DNA of 64,000 nucleotides from Epiperipatus broadwayi (GCA_028023455.1 JAQFVV010006200.1:2739738-2803737); one strand, 5' to 3'; positions 48,059 through 60,661 are shown, numbered from the stretch's first letter. Numbers and translations: made by a program. The notes: generated by a model from the letters alone, not told the origin.

Positions 48059-48471
48059 ATACGCGGCCAATTCTTCCGCGTTCAATAACACTACGTCTAC
48101 TAACAATACTATGATCGTATAGTTTGCCGTTGATTTCATTGCGAGTTGAATTTCTATGCATATTGACAGAATTTGTATTGTCGCTAGAATTTAAGATGAG
48201 AGTGTGAGCATTGTCATCTTTTTCAAGTGTTTATTTGTTGATGTTTATGATTTTCTGTATTTCCCAACTGAAAGATTTTTGCGTACTAGTAATTTTCAGC
48301 GTATTATTGATATTTGTCAAAAAAAATTTTTTTTTGCTAATTTTGGCTTTTTTGGGGGGTCAAAAAAGATAAAATAAAATTTCTCAAGCTCTCTGGCAGA
48401 CAATCGGAGTTGTTTGCGGAAAAATACCGTTTCTGTCGTGACTCGGACGAGAGTTGAAAAAGAATAACAAA

Positions 48472-48723
48472 ATGTCTACCATGTTATTATATTTGTGGGA
48501 CGTCCCAAACAGAGAAAGTGAGGCAGTTGCGTTTTTGCAAGCCCAAAACATCCTGCCATTCGTTACAGTTGATTTAGTTCAGTCATATGTGGTTAATAAA
48601 TTTATTTTCTGGAAAGAATTTGTATTTTGTTTGCGATTATTTTTATTTGTAAATCATGTAATTAACACCCAGAATGACAGTGTTAAAAAGGGGGGCATAG
48701 TTTGTTGGACATCTCTTGATTGA
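48472..48723 (+). CDS. Short open frame, possible N-terminus of a transposase or gene
   Basis: ATG at 48472 in good context (AACAAAATG) starts an 83-codon frame. The first about 45 residues look protein-like (LYLWDVPNRESEAVAFLQAQ, then NILPFVTVDLVQSYVVNK); the rest is low-complexity. 'ESEAVAFLQAQNILP' recalls the start of ISXO2/Merlin-type transposase-like proteins (E..AI.FLQ..GILP), but the cysteines expected next are absent. It could be a first exon, a decayed transposase or chance. The tandem 135-bp repeat lies 400 bp upstream. Confidence 0.25.
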   Translation: MSTMLLYLWDVPNRESEAVAFLQAQNILPFVTVDLVQSYVVNKFIFWKEFVFCLRLFLFVNHVINTQNDSVKKGGIVCWTSLD

Positions 48724-50380
48724 TTGATTGACTTTTTTTAAAAAAAAAAAAAAAAACTTCTTTTGACATACCTATTCGTCCGTTTAGAAGCAAAAAGAGG
48801 TTTTTTTGTTGTTGTTTTAAATCAATAAACAGCACATTAAGATTTTAAAAATGAACCCGAGCTCTGCGATTGACTTTTTGTTTTTTGTTTTTGACGTTTT
48901 ATTTGTTATTATTAAAAAAAGCAAAAAAATCAAAACCCGCCGCCAAAAAAAAAAACAACCATATTTATAAATCTAAGCGAAAAAAGAAGTCCCGTTTTAT
49001 TTATTATTATTAAAAAAAACAAAAAAATCAAAACCCCGTATTTATAAATGTAAGATAAAATATCAAACAATTCTTTTCGTTTATAAGCAAATACAGACAT
49101 CTGGGGCGGAGTTTGTCGGACAGGTTTGAATTTTTTTTGCTAAATCAATCAACAGCAAACCCCATCATTTTTAACATAATTCAAAAAGAAAGTGTCGATT
49201 CTAATTTTAAATAACAACAACAAAAAAAGAAAGTTGTATGTAAAGCAAATTGTATATATTTGAGATATTCCAAAAAAAAGTTAAAACTATCCCTTATACT
49301 TTGAAATGTATCAAATCCAAAAAAAAAAAAAAGACGTCTGTAAAAAAGAAACAGTAGATTTAGAATGGAAATCCCCCCCCCAATAAAGGCGTATGTCAAA
49401 AATTATGTACTTTTGAGATCCAAAAAAAAGGTCAAATTGTCCATTATAGTTTTAAATTTATCAAATGAAAACCAAAAAAAAAAAATTACAGCTGTATGTC
49501 AAAATACGATCTATTAGATAAAAAAAATGGCCCGATAATGTTATAACGCTCTGTTTTTAACTAGAAACAGTGTGACCAAAGTCTGCACAGTTAATAGTTT
49601 ACTAGAACCGAAATAATGTCAGTGGAAAATAAAATTGCAACATTTATGTCAAAAAAGTACAACTCAGTATAGAATTAATTTATTATACACAATATTTATA
49701 TTTTTATTATACAGTTATAATATTGCTATTGTGCCAAGGCCAAATTGGCACATGTATATAAAATAATTTTGTCTAAAAAAAATTATTAAAATAAAAAAAA
49801 AAAATCTTTCGTAAAAGAAAAACGTATTTAAATGTTGAAGAGTGTATTACAGTTTGTTTTTGAAAAGATAAGAGTCAAATAGTTTTGTATCATTAGTTTT
49901 GAAATAAAAGTTAAAATTGACTCATTAAAAGAGGGGAGGGGAGTCTTGGTTAGAAAAGTTAAACTAAAGGTTTTATAAAAAGGAAGTAAAGAGTTTATTA
50001 TTATTAGTTGAAATACAATTTAAAAGGTTTAAAAAAATATATAAATCTCTTCATTTAAATTAAAGAAGAAAAATAATCTTAAAACTATTTTTGATTTTAG
50101 AATAATAAAATATATATGTGCGTAAATGTAAGTTTGGTAATAAAATATATAATAAATGCGTGTTTATGTGCGTGTTAAAATCATATTGAGAAAAACACAT
50201 GAAAACAAATATTGAAATGAAATGTATTTAAAAACACAGCGGTGGGTTACTAAAGATATAAAAACAATACGTTTATGAAAGCTACTACTAATTAAAGAAT
50301 CTTCAAAAACACGTCATAGTATTAATTACTAATGGAAATTTCGACAACACTCATTTGCCGGAGGATATTAAAACAAAAAA
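48724..50380. other. A-rich low-complexity DNA with diverged tandem repeats
   Basis: At about 49228-49520, two to three units share 'GTATGTcAAA...TTTGAGATcC, A-run, ...TATCAAATcc/gAAA, A-run'. The unit length is about 110-150 bp with heavy divergence. The rest is homopolymer-rich. Confidence 0.45.
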
Positions 50381-50391
50381 CACTTTGCAGA

Positions 50392-50741
50392 TATAAATAG
50401 CTAGATTTTTATCGGAGTTCAGTTTTAGTCAGTCTTGTTGCAGTTGAGATAACAGTGCATTTCTATTATGTATTTAGAAACAAAAATGCATTGTTGAGCA
50501 GCTTTTGGAAATATACGCTCGTGCTTCAGCCTTTTTAGTCCAACAAGATCATCAAAACCTGCATGTGAAATAATGTCTTTATAACAACACAGAAATCCTC
50601 CGTCAAACGTTCAACTGTCTTCAAGAATAAAGCCAATGGATTTGCATAAAAATCTCAAGAAACGTCCAAATCTAACCGGTTAGATATAATCCATCAGAAG
50701 CAGCTAACAACAAGCAATATCCATGTTCCCAAAAATCCTAG
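50392..50741 (+). promoter_or_regulatory. TATA/initiator promoter and non-coding first exon candidate
   Basis: TATAAATAG at 50392-50400 and an arthropod-style initiator TCAGTT at 50419-50424 are spaced so that the first T of TATA lies 29 bases before the A of TCAGTT, the canonical distance. Downstream DNA to 50741 is less AT-rich and ends at a donor, CCTAG|GTAAAC. Several short upstream frames occur, one of 15 codons at about 50637. A final ATG at 50723 is open to the donor (MFPKIL). It could be a host first exon or an LTR promoter. Confidence 0.35.
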
Positions 50742-51250
50742 GTAAACATTTATTTATCATTTATACGTAGTAGCCACCGCTGTAATTCGTAAATATTCAA
50801 GATTCAAATTATATGAACTCTTATCATACATAAAATGAACTATTGATATGTGTGTTTAAGTTTCAAATGCTATTAATGCTTTATTATTATATTTGTGAAT
50901 GCTATATGAGTTAATATGTGCGTGATCATTGTATCAGTGTTATGAGTTAAATTAGATAAATACCAGTGTCCTACTATTAAAATCTACAAGAATATTTAAA
51001 CTAGTTTAGAAATGTTACTTTAGAAATGTGCGTGTGTTAAATCAGATTTATAAAGATGTTTAAATTTAATCAATTAATGTTTGGTAATAAATTATCTTTA
51101 AACTTAATTAATGTTAATTAAAATAAAATGTCTTCAAACTTAAACTTTATTTGTCGGTCAATTCTTTTTACCAAGCTTTTATTAATTCTTTCCACCACTA
51201 ATTTTGTATAATTTTGTTATTGAATTAAAATTAGACAGCTAGTTTTAGGG
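50742..51250. other. AT-rich DNA, no supported gene
   Basis: Nothing recognised; intron if the promoter and exon upstream are real. Confidence 0.35.
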
Positions 51251-51254
51251 AATG

Positions 51255-51480
51255 TTTTGAGCGCTGGATTATGAGCCTACTGCCCTAATACTTTAGTCTT
51301 CAGACTAGCTGGAGCCCCAGGGTTTACCCCGAAACAAATAAAGTATTTGGATAGTAGGGGTTTGAATCTAGCAGCCGAGATGGGCCATTGTTGATAGTTA
51401 AAGCTATCAATAAGATCTCCCATTTTGCTCGAACGTGCCGGTTCGTTCACGTAACCTTTATAAGGTTATAAATGTATCAT
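51255..51480 (+). repeat. Possible SINE-like segment
   Basis: This is a higher-GC patch. GGGGTTTGAATCTAGC resembles a B box and GAGCGCTGGATTATGAGCC could be an upstream tRNA-like part, but the pairing is poor. Small inverted repeats occur (TTGATAGTTAAAGCTATCAA). Confidence 0.25.
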
Positions 51481-51589
51481 GGAGTTTCAAACCAGTCAAA
51501 ACTTATATATACGTATAAGTAGATGGTTTCAGCAGTTCGACCCGGTACACTATATTTACCTAATTTTCATCCACTATCCTTAGAATACA

Positions 51590-52330
51590 ATCTGCATTTT
51601 AATTTATGACATATCCAAGTTTTTAAATAAAATTTTCATTGTAAATGGTAAGAAAAAAAAAGAAAGAAAAAAAATGTTTTAGTACAATATATAATCAAAA
51701 ACATATATACAGTAACAGTGCATTAATAATAAATTTTAAAATATATACATTAGTTAAAATATATTTACTCAGTCAATTTTTACTGACAGTTTTCATAAAT
51801 GTTAATGTTATTCAGTGCAAAAATGCTGTTCTCATAAATTTTAATTATTTTTCCTAAAAATTAGAGAAAAAAATTTATTTCATGCATTATGCAATTATGT
51901 GAATATCTGATATTAAATATAAATTGAAACTATCACTTGCTTAATTATTAGTTATTATCCCTCTCATAATTCCTGACATATCCAAGATAATGACAGCTTT
52001 CGTCACAAACATTAAAAAAATTGTCAGCAAAAAAAAATGCAAATTTCTTCAATACAAAATTAAAAACCCATAGGCAAAATATATTTTCTCAATAAATATT
52101 TGTTTAAAATTTTTACAAATGCTGATTTTGCCCAAAATACTGTTATAAATCTAAAATATTTTTTTAAGGGAGGGAAGATAATGTGTGTCTTAATTTTTAA
52201 TCAGTATTTTTCATAATTTGTTTTTGATATATCCAAGATAATGACAACTTTCATTCAATAGAGAAGTAAAAACAAACTGGTCATTTCCAATAACATATGC
52301 ATTAATATTCACCTAATTTCTAATTACTAT
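51590..52330. repeat. Diverged tandem repeat, about 250-370 bp period
   Basis: GACATATCCAAG (51608), CTGACATATCCAAGATAATG (51974) and TGATATATCCAAGATAATG (52226), each followed by similar text (ACAGCTTTCGT, ACAACTTTCAT), mark two and a half decayed units. Between them a T-rich stretch with CAAATGCTGATTTTGCCC is matched by GCAAAAATGCTGTTCTCATA. Confidence 0.5.
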
Positions 52331-53122
52331 TTTCATACCATAAAATGGCACTTTGGTATTAGACCTGCAATATGGAACATATATTAGACTTGCTGTGCCT
52401 TTTCACATTCGTATTATGTTTTCCGTTTTGTTAGGCCTCTATACGCTAATATAAATTGCGCGCGAGTTGATCAAGCTATGTCAAAAAGAAAGTTGTATTT
52501 CGATTTCTATTAAAAACATAGCTATATTTCCTGATCAACTCGGCCTTGTAATTGTTGAGAATTATGCTATCGACGACATCAGCTTTTAATTTATTTGAAA
52601 GGCGCCAGAGTTCTGCAAGAACCCACTGAACCATCACATAGCATCTCGCAAATTAAAAAGAAAATATATTTTTAAACTAATCGGTATTACATCATACCGT
52701 AACGAGAATTATTTTTTTAAGATTATTATTCCTGGGCTTATTGAAACATATTGGCAAAGATAAATTACGTTTTAAATCGCATTAGACTAATAATAAAAAA
52801 TAATAATTATTATTAATAACGCACAAATGAAAATTGGTATTAGAAATATTTTTATTCTAATAGACTAAAAAAATATTTGAAATAAATTACTTATCAAATA
52901 AATTAGAGAGAACACAACTCAGATGTGAATCAATTAATAAAAAAAACAATTTTACAATTACTGTTCATATCTAAATTTTTTCTAGGAAGTTCCTTAAAAA
53001 AAAAAGAATGTCTCTTGTACAAGAAAATTAATGTCTCTATCGGGATTGTTTAAACATACTTTTTGAAATTGTTTGAAAACGTTTAATTTGGTCACAATCA
53101 GGAGTAATGAAGTATAACTTAC

Positions 53123-53414
53123 CGGTAGGTTTTAGTGAATTCACGATGGTTGTAGATAACTGCATAGTTTTTCGGGGTTAGAATGAGCTCACGGCCTTTG
53201 ATTATTAGTTGATCTTGCGGTCCATTCCCCTAGTCGGTCATGAAAGCTTTTCTGGTATACATCTTCAGGCACAATGTCTTCAGAAGCTCCAGTTCACTCC
53301 GACATGCCAAATTACTTCAGTTTAGAGCGATCTTGGATATATTATTGTTATCCAAGACCAACTAGAGAAACCAATGAACAAGACGTTTCTCCAACCGAAT
53401 CCCTCCTTTTTATA
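53123..53414 (-). promoter_or_regulatory. Minus-strand TATA box and exon-like segment with donor
   Basis: On the minus strand TATAAAAAGG (53414-53405) is followed by a less AT-rich stretch ending at a strong donor, CTACCG|GTAAGT (53123/53122). An ATG at 53165 is open to the donor (MQLSTTIVNSLKPT). A second reading (IIKGRELILTPKNYAVIYNH) is also open to the donor. No family is recognised. The opposite strand holds a 69-codon frame (53274-53483) that also lacks support. Confidence 0.3.
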
Positions 53415-53811
53415 CTAGAGGTCCAGTTTTCGGACTTCTGCACATGTTATTATCATGGCGTTTTTTGGTTCATAATCTTGTAGATTCTTTATAAAATTTA
53501 TGTTATAAAGTTCACTTTCCTTATCAAGTTTTTCGGCCATCTTTAATTAGCCAAAATATTTTTACTTTTCTTATCTTTTTTTTACGTTTGGAATTCTTTT
53601 GTTCTCTCCAATTCTAACTTTTATTTCTAATTACATCAAAAAAATACGGAAGAATAATTTAACTTTCATTGTACGTTATTTTTTTTAAAAAAAATTAGTC
53701 AAAAAAAAATCTAAATTTACTTTTATTTTTTAGCTTTTACCAAATGCCAATATATTTGCAACCTATATAAATAAACGTTACAGTATCAATCCTCTGATAA
53801 CTTTGTAATCT

Positions 53812-53932
53812 TGTGATCTGACCAAAATAACGTGTACATGGATCTTGTACACGATATTTTTTGCAAAATTTGCACAAAAAAGTAAGATGTACACGAATCT
53901 TGTACATGGTATTTTCACAAGATTTACAAGTT
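53812..53932. repeat. Two diverged 60-bp tandem units
   Basis: GTGTACATGGATCTTGTACA and GATGTACACGAATCTTGTAC, each followed by TGGTATTTT/CGATATTTT and CAAGATTT/CAAAATTT. A palindromic GTACAAGAT core is present. Confidence 0.6.
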
Positions 53933-54002
53933 ATCAGCAGGTTGATATGAATATGAAAAGGCATAGCAAGTCCAATGTATGCTCTGTGTTGCAGGACTAA
54001 TA

Positions 54003-55156
54003 AAAATAACTAAAATTATTAAAAATAATATTAAAAACAGCATTTTAAAACAAATTTTGAGAAACAAATGGATATTAAAAAATGATTTTAAAAACAATTT
54101 TTAAGAAATAAATGAATATTAAAAATTATCATTTTTAAAGTATAAAAAATATTAAAAACAACACTTTAAAACAAATTTATACGATTTTCACACTAACAAC
54201 TTTAAAATGTATAACAATACTTGTATCACTATTAAAAACATTTTAAACCCAAAAAAAATTCATCTGTGATCTTAAATAAATAATGCCATTACGCAAAAAA
54301 ATGTTACTTTAAATATGCACAAAACAAACACTAAATTATAATTTTTTAAAATATTATTTACAAAAACACATAAAATACACACATGCTACTTGCCGTGTAA
54401 TATATAACAGGAATTGTTATGTTGAAGCCACAAATTTGATATATACTTTTAACACATAAAATGAAATTTGAACTGAAAATTTTCCCCCCAAAATGGAGTT
54501 TCGTTGAACACACGATTGCACAGAGTATGCCGAGATTCCCCACAGAAGTGCTAATAAACTTTTTTTTTTTAAAGAAAGAAAACTAAAATACACAAAAAGA
54601 AAAATATAAATTATTATAAAACTTTTATTAAATATTTATCCTGTTGTCAGAAAGAAATCTGGACAATAACTGAAAACATTGAAGTATTACAAAAAAAAAA
54701 GACCTGTTGATAAAGATAAACACGTTTTCACATAAGATCGTATGGATTATTTCCTTTCAATTTGACAGTAGTGCAAGATTACACAGGTATTGCAGATGCG
54801 AAAAGGCCTCCTATTTCCCTTACGTTACAGGCCTATTACCAATGTACCAATTTCCCATAGATAAAATTGTGTTATTGTAAAAAAAAACGAGCAAAAAATA
54901 AAAATAATTTTTGTAAGTCTAATACTAAAGTACCAATTTCCCATAGATAAAATTATGTTATTCTAAGAAAACATCAGTAAAAAAGAAAAGTAATTTTCAT
55001 TATTAAAACTACTGCAATTAACTGTCCATTAATATTTCTTGATCTAGCATTTAATTATAGCTGTATTTATGTAAAATCAATAAAACTACAGAATATTGAG
55101 CTAAAAAAAAAATATTTAATAGCACTACAAAAAAAATTCAGTTTCATTTGTTAGAT
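54003..55156. other. AT-rich DNA with an 86-bp tandem pair
   Basis: At 54844-55015 the unit GTACCAATTTCCCATAGATA followed by AAATT-TGTTATT is repeated with an 86-bp period. At 54005-54260 short AT-rich tandem motifs (TATTAAAAAC) recur. No coding signal. Confidence 0.55.
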
Positions 55157-55330
55157 TAGGGGTTGGCAACCTAGTCGTGCAAGCTGATTGTGGCTTGCAG
55201 AACGATTATCAATGGTACTCTGGATGAATTGAATTAGTAAAAAATTATATTTTAATTACAGCGCATGCGTTTTCGCCATCATCTACATTTTGCATATATG
55301 GCTTGCATGTAAATGGAAACCATGATTCAG
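55157..55330 (+). mobile_element. hAT-like (Charlie-type) end fragment
   Basis: TAGGGGTTGGCAACCT at 55157-55172, followed by GTGCAAGC...GTGGCTTGCAGAA, resembles the ends of Charlie-type hAT elements (CAGGGGTCGGCAA...). The opposite end was not found, so it is truncated. Confidence 0.45.
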
Positions 55331-56838
55331 TTTAATTTATTTATTTTGTACAATAAATGTATACTTGACTTGCTATTTTTAATAAAGATAAGAGCTAAGT
55401 GAAGTGGAAATATATTTTTTTTTACCCAGGGATGATTAATTTTGTCTGGATTTTTTTTTTTTTTTTTGATGGAATTGACCTTTGATACTTTTGTATAACT
55501 GCATGTTTAGAATAAAATTATATTCAGCAGAATATTATATTGATTAACTCATTTGAAAAACTACTATTCATAATTATATAAAAATACATTTTAAGTTTTG
55601 GCACGTTTACTTGGAAAAAAAAGTTTATAGTTAAGTGATATTTGGATTAATGTGTGAATGAAATATGACTTGATATTTTTTGGATCTCAAAGAAAGTAAA
55701 ATTTTTTTTAAATATCTATTGTGTAAATAAAACAAATTTTTCCAAAAGAAAATGTCCGTAGTTTAAAAAAAAAAAACTTTTAATTTCGAGTTGATTTTTT
55801 ATATCACAAAAATGAGTTTCTTAAACATTTTTGGTGAATGCTAGAAAAATACTTGTTTTATTTTGCTAGAGTTCATTAATTAGCTTTTTAAATTATACCA
55901 TTGGAAGATGTCTATTCTGAATTACTATATTAATTGTAAATTTTATAAACAATACTTTTTTTTAAGCACCAACAGGATGAATTTTCTCAGTGCTAAAGAA
56001 AATTTTAAGCATGTCTCTCGAATGCAATATAATTTAACAAAACACTTTTCACATATAATCCTTTGTATTTTAAAATATTTAATGGCCAATAATATAAGAT
56101 TTGGTTATAATGGGCTTCAAAAATATGTATATAATTTTGAAGATCTTTATAACCGAACCAGTTTTTATACTATATATGATAAGATTGGTAGAATCATGTC
56201 AGCATGCGGAATAACATTGTAACATAGATTCGACATGATACTACTAAAACCCCTGGGTTAGATAATTACAGAAATTATAAAACATTGATAACAGAACATA
56301 ATATGCACTAAAAAATAAATTTTAAAATGTAAATTGTTTTAACTTATTTATTTCTATATGATTATCTTTAATTTAATGAATAATGGAATGATTCAGGGAA
56401 CATCAGTCTTATACATAAGACTCAAATGGCAACTTTAAATTCAGAAATGTAAAAAAAAAAACCTCTAATGTTATTATGCACAATTTAATATTTTATTATT
56501 ATTAATAGTGTGCTTACTGAAATGCTTTATTATCTTTTTTTCCTCCAATTTTAAGCTTTACTTTTTTTTTTAAATATGATTTTTTAATTTATATATATTT
56601 TGAATTTAAGATAACTAAATAAATTTTTTGACACAGGAAATTATAATTACTTGTTTTATGGCATTTTTGGGAACTGATTGTGATAGCTGTCCAAATAAAC
56701 ATACTTTTTTTTTTTTTGACTGGAAATAATTTTCAAGATGACAAACTGTATTCAAAGAATAGTGAGTGCTAAGAATTAAGAAAAGGGATGAGACATTTAG
56801 TCTACCAAATGGGAAGTACAATTTTTCTTTTGGGATTA
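55331..56838. other. AT-rich DNA, no supported gene
   Basis: A 104-codon + frame at 55908-56222 is AT-driven and without recognisable domains or splice support. Confidence 0.4.
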
Positions 56839-56978
56839 TAGAATTACCCTTTTTTTTTTTTTTTAAGTGTCATAGCATCGGCCGGGACGCGAACCCGCAA
56901 CCCGGGCAACTGCCTGCAAGTGCAAGGCAGTCGCGCTGACCTCTCGACCACCAATGCAAGACTAGAATTACCTTTTTA
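56839..56978 (-). mobile_element. tRNA-derived retroposon, best-preserved copy
   Basis: On the minus strand (body about 56867-56960): GCATTGGTGGTCGAGAGGTC, AGCGCGACTGCCT, an expanded anticodon loop, AGGCAGTTGCCCGGG, then a good B box GGGTTCGCGTCCC and CCGATGCTATGACAC, followed by an A tail (the T run at 56850-56865 on the + strand). The acceptor ends GCATTGG and CCGATGC pair. TAGAATTACC occurs on both sides (56839 and 56963), with T-rich continuation, giving a 10-17 bp target duplication. It belongs to the same family as 187-280. Confidence 0.75.
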
Positions 56979-57900
56979 TCTCTACTTAACTCAGTTTTTT
57001 TTTTTAATTGTAATTTTTTAAGTGTATATTTAAATTCTTCTCTGTTTTTATGTTTTTAATTATCATTTTCATTCCCATTTTTATTTATCTATTTTATTTT
57101 TTAACCAAATTTATTTCAATGTATTTTCATTACTTCAATCTTCCATTAATTTTTTTTTTTGGTTCAATTCCACTTTACTTTTTTTTCCCCTAAGTTTATC
57201 TTAATTTTTTTCTTTCTAATTTTATAAATATTGTAATCTTTCTTTCACTCTCAATTGTCTTTCAATATGTCCTTCATAATTTCTCTATGTATAAGTAAAT
57301 ATCCAGTTCAGTTCATATTAATTTCATTGTTTACATATACAGTATACACTTTTCAATATAGCTATATTTCTATTCTTTCCAGTTTGTTTTTCTCATTTTC
57401 ATGCCAAATTAAGTTTAAATTAACTCACAAAACACCTGTTCAAGAAATGCTGCTATGATTTGTTTCTCACCCTTTTGACATTTAACTTTCATGTAATTTA
57501 TTTATATTGCTGAATCTCTTAAATCTTTTATCTCTCTTATTTTACTTAAATTATATTTCTTTGAAATTAATATTTTATTTTTCTCTTTAACCTTCTTATA
57601 TAACTAATCTTCATGGTCTAATCATTAGTTGATTTCTGTTGTTTGTCAATATTTAGTAGCTTTCTTTAAATTTGACTTAATATTAGAATTTTAGATAGTA
57701 CCTTTGATTTTCAGTTTTATTCAGTTCTTTTAATTTTTGTCAGCTTATTATTTTATAGAAAATAAATTCATGTTTTATTTACTTAATGGTAAAACCAATT
57801 GAATTTTTTATTATTATCTATATAATACATAGTAAAGCATATTTTAGTTTATCTATCTTGACTTATAGAAACTTATAATTCTAGTAATATAATAATATAC
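56979..57900. other. T-rich low-complexity DNA
   Basis: Poly-pyrimidine-rich sequence with no supported gene. Confidence 0.45.
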
Positions 57901-58510
57901 TCTACAAGGTGTTAAAAGTGAATAGAAATCAGTCCCTACCTTGCATAAGAGTGGTGTAGTGAAAAATTACACTACAGAAATATTCATTATTGGCTAATCT
58001 CTAGTCTAAAGAATGTCTAATAAAAATTATTAATATAGTTTCATTAAGTGGTTTGTGTCAAAGGTGTGAGGTCAGTGTAAGAAATGTGGTCTGGGCTAAC
58101 TGATAAGTGCTAGTTTAGCACAAAATGTACCTCTTGGTGATCATAGATTTTTTTTTTACATCTTTGATCATATGTTTATGATTGCAACCCTCCACAAGGT
58201 GTTAAAGGTAGATAGAAACCAGTCCATAGTGAAAATTACATTACAGAAATATTATTCATTAAATGGATAATCTCTAGTCTAATGAATGACTAATAAAAAT
58301 TATTAATATTCCATCAAGTATTTTGTGTCAAAGTTGTGAGAGCAGTAAGCTTGACACCAATAAACTGTAGTAATTCCCATCTATATATATACTGAACAAT
58401 GAAGATATCTATAATAGATTATAGTCTGGCCTACCATGAAATGTGCACCATGGGGATCGATGTGGGCAGTGAAAAATTATACTACAGAAATATTCGTTAT
58501 CACTTTAGGA
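57901..58510 (+). repeat. Two and a part copies of a ~289-bp tandem unit
   Basis: CTCTACAAGGTGTTAAAAGT (57901) and CTCCACAAGGTGTTAAAGGT (58190) begin two units, each continuing with AGTGAAAAATTACACTACAG, ATCTCTAGTCTAA, CTAATAAAAATTATTAATAT and GTGTCAAAG. A third start, GCAGTGAAAAATTATACTAC, lies at 58467. A fragment of the same unit lies at 34165. The unit shares GATTATAGTCTGG with the Gypsy 1 LTR end. Confidence 0.75.
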
Positions 58511-60661
58511 GTCTCGCTTTTTTTTTTTTAAACACTAATTAAAATTTTATATTGCTATCAAACTCATTTTCCAATTATTTCTTGAAACAAACACTAATAC
58601 AAAATTATTATTTTTTATATAATACATATACTAACTTTATTGTCCTTTTATTCCCACATAGAAAGTTGGTCACATATTTTTGCAGACCACAGTTAATATT
58701 TTTTATTTTTTTTTGTAATGGAACTTTTTTTATCTGGTCTGTTTAATCATTCTGGTTTGTGTATGAGATACATTTTCCATCACCATCATTATTAGTTTTG
58801 TGCCAAAAGCAGATTTTAACTATCATCCCAGATGGCTTTCTGCAAATTGGTTTTATATTCTTCTTTTTTTATAAGATCATCTCTATTTTTTTTTCAAGAT
58901 TGTCTTCCAGCCTTTTTTGTATCTCATTTTCTCTCATTCTCTTTTACATAATCTTTGCCAACATGTATTTCATAGTTGTGTTATTTCTCATTCCCACTGA
59001 GTCTTCTTAATTTCTTTAATAGCTAATTTTTTATTTCATTTATAATTTTCAATATTTTGTTTTTCCAGTGTTCTTGCTAAATTTGAATATTTTCATTGGC
59101 TGGAGATTATTAATTATCAATAATGGATTGTTTATATCTTATGGTTGTATCTTTCATGCATTACGCCCAAATTGCAAAATTTTTAGTTATCTTGCACTCA
59201 GATGCATTGTATGCAAACATATTTGTATGAGATGGATTATTATTTAGTGCAAAAAAAAAGTACTCTGGTTTTTGTTTCAAAAATATATTTGTAAAATAAT
59301 TGTTGTTTACTTTGCAACATAATTACCATTATTGTATTAATTATAATAGTGGTGACGAGTGTTGCTAGAGTAAATGCAAAGAAATGATTTCATTGACGTG
59401 AATCATTTTTTGTTGCATACAATATAAGGTAGATATATATCATGTAGGTGCTCGCTTCAGTATGGCAGCACATTGAAATGGAAGTTGCATTAAAAAATTT
59501 TGTTTATATTAATATCAATTTTTTTATTTATTATTTTTTTATTGGCTTATATTATTTATAACAAACAAAAAAATTAAAAGATTTATAGAACATGTGAAAT
59601 AGTCTTTGGCTTGTAGTGAGATAATGAAAATATTGGTTTATGTAATAATACATTGTATAAATATTTTGTAAGCTTTAGTTCTTTGGTATGATTAATCTAA
59701 TGAATGTTAAATGTTTAAAATTCGCTACAGCAAAGTTAATGTTACATGAAAATTCATCTTTTTAGAATCAAAGATTATACATAGTGGAGAATTTGATTCT
59801 GAAATTAAAAAAATTATACTTGATCACAGTAACTATTATGAATTAGAAAATGGGATGATGAAAATTATTGACAGGAAAAAAAAGATGTTTTGAAGAGTAG
59901 TTTACAAAATTTTTTTTACATTTAACATAGAATGCATAAGTCTTATCTACATTACACATCATTACATGCAAAATTATTGGGCTGTAACTGAGAGGCATTG
60001 TGCTCAGATTATTGATGAAAGAAAAAATTGTCACAAAAATAATTATAATGTATAGAAATATAGTAATTGGTCAATATAAAGTTCTTATATTTGGCAAAGA
60101 TTAGGATTCATCTTTTCATTCTAAATTATATTAAAATCAATGGTTATAACTTAATTCCTACTCTCAAATAAATCTAATGTCTCCCCTTGCTCATAGAGAA
60201 CATTATCAAAAACAGTAAAAAAAATTTTTTTAAAAATTATTTTTCCTGGCAAAATAACACACTTCTTTCAGTTTGCATTCAGTATCCGACCTATCACTAC
60301 TACAGAAGTATATTGCAAACTTTGCTCTTAATACAGATAAAATGATCCAAATAAAATGTAAGATATATTTTTATAATTTTAATAATGTAATCTTAAAAAA
60401 AATAAGGTCATTAATAGATTTTACATTTGAATGTAAAATAGAATTGTAAGTATATATATATCATTGTAAAATAAAAGGTAATAATCCATTGAATTGTTTT
60501 TAAATAAAAAACATCAAAAAAACTAACAACAAATTTTATTTAATGTAAAAAGGCTTTTTTTCTGCAGCATTTCATTATCCTCTTTAATGTAACATATATT
60601 ATGTACATGAATTGAGCATTATATGTAATAATTCATAAAATAAAATCTAAATTTCATATGT
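58511..60661. other. AT-rich DNA, no supported gene
   Basis: Low-complexity frames only. Confidence 0.4.

Larger units (their letters stand above)
52357..54002. mobile_element. 1.65-kb segment bounded by 53-bp inverted repeats
   Basis: The left repeat (52357-52409) is, as complement, GAATGTGAAAAGGCACAGCA, then AGTCTAATATATG, then TTGCAGGTCTAATACC. The right repeat (53951-54002) is GAATATGAAAAGGCATAGCA, then AGTCCAATGTATG, then TTGCAGGACTAATA. They agree at about four of five positions. A second, inner inverted pair (CGAGTTGATCA...GCTATG) lies at 52464-52556. This may be a DNA transposon, although no transposase is recognisable. A minus-strand exon-like segment lies inside. Confidence 0.4.

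Noticed and set aside
55908-56222. 104-codon + strand frame
   Set aside because: AT-driven composition, no domain and no splice or promoter support.
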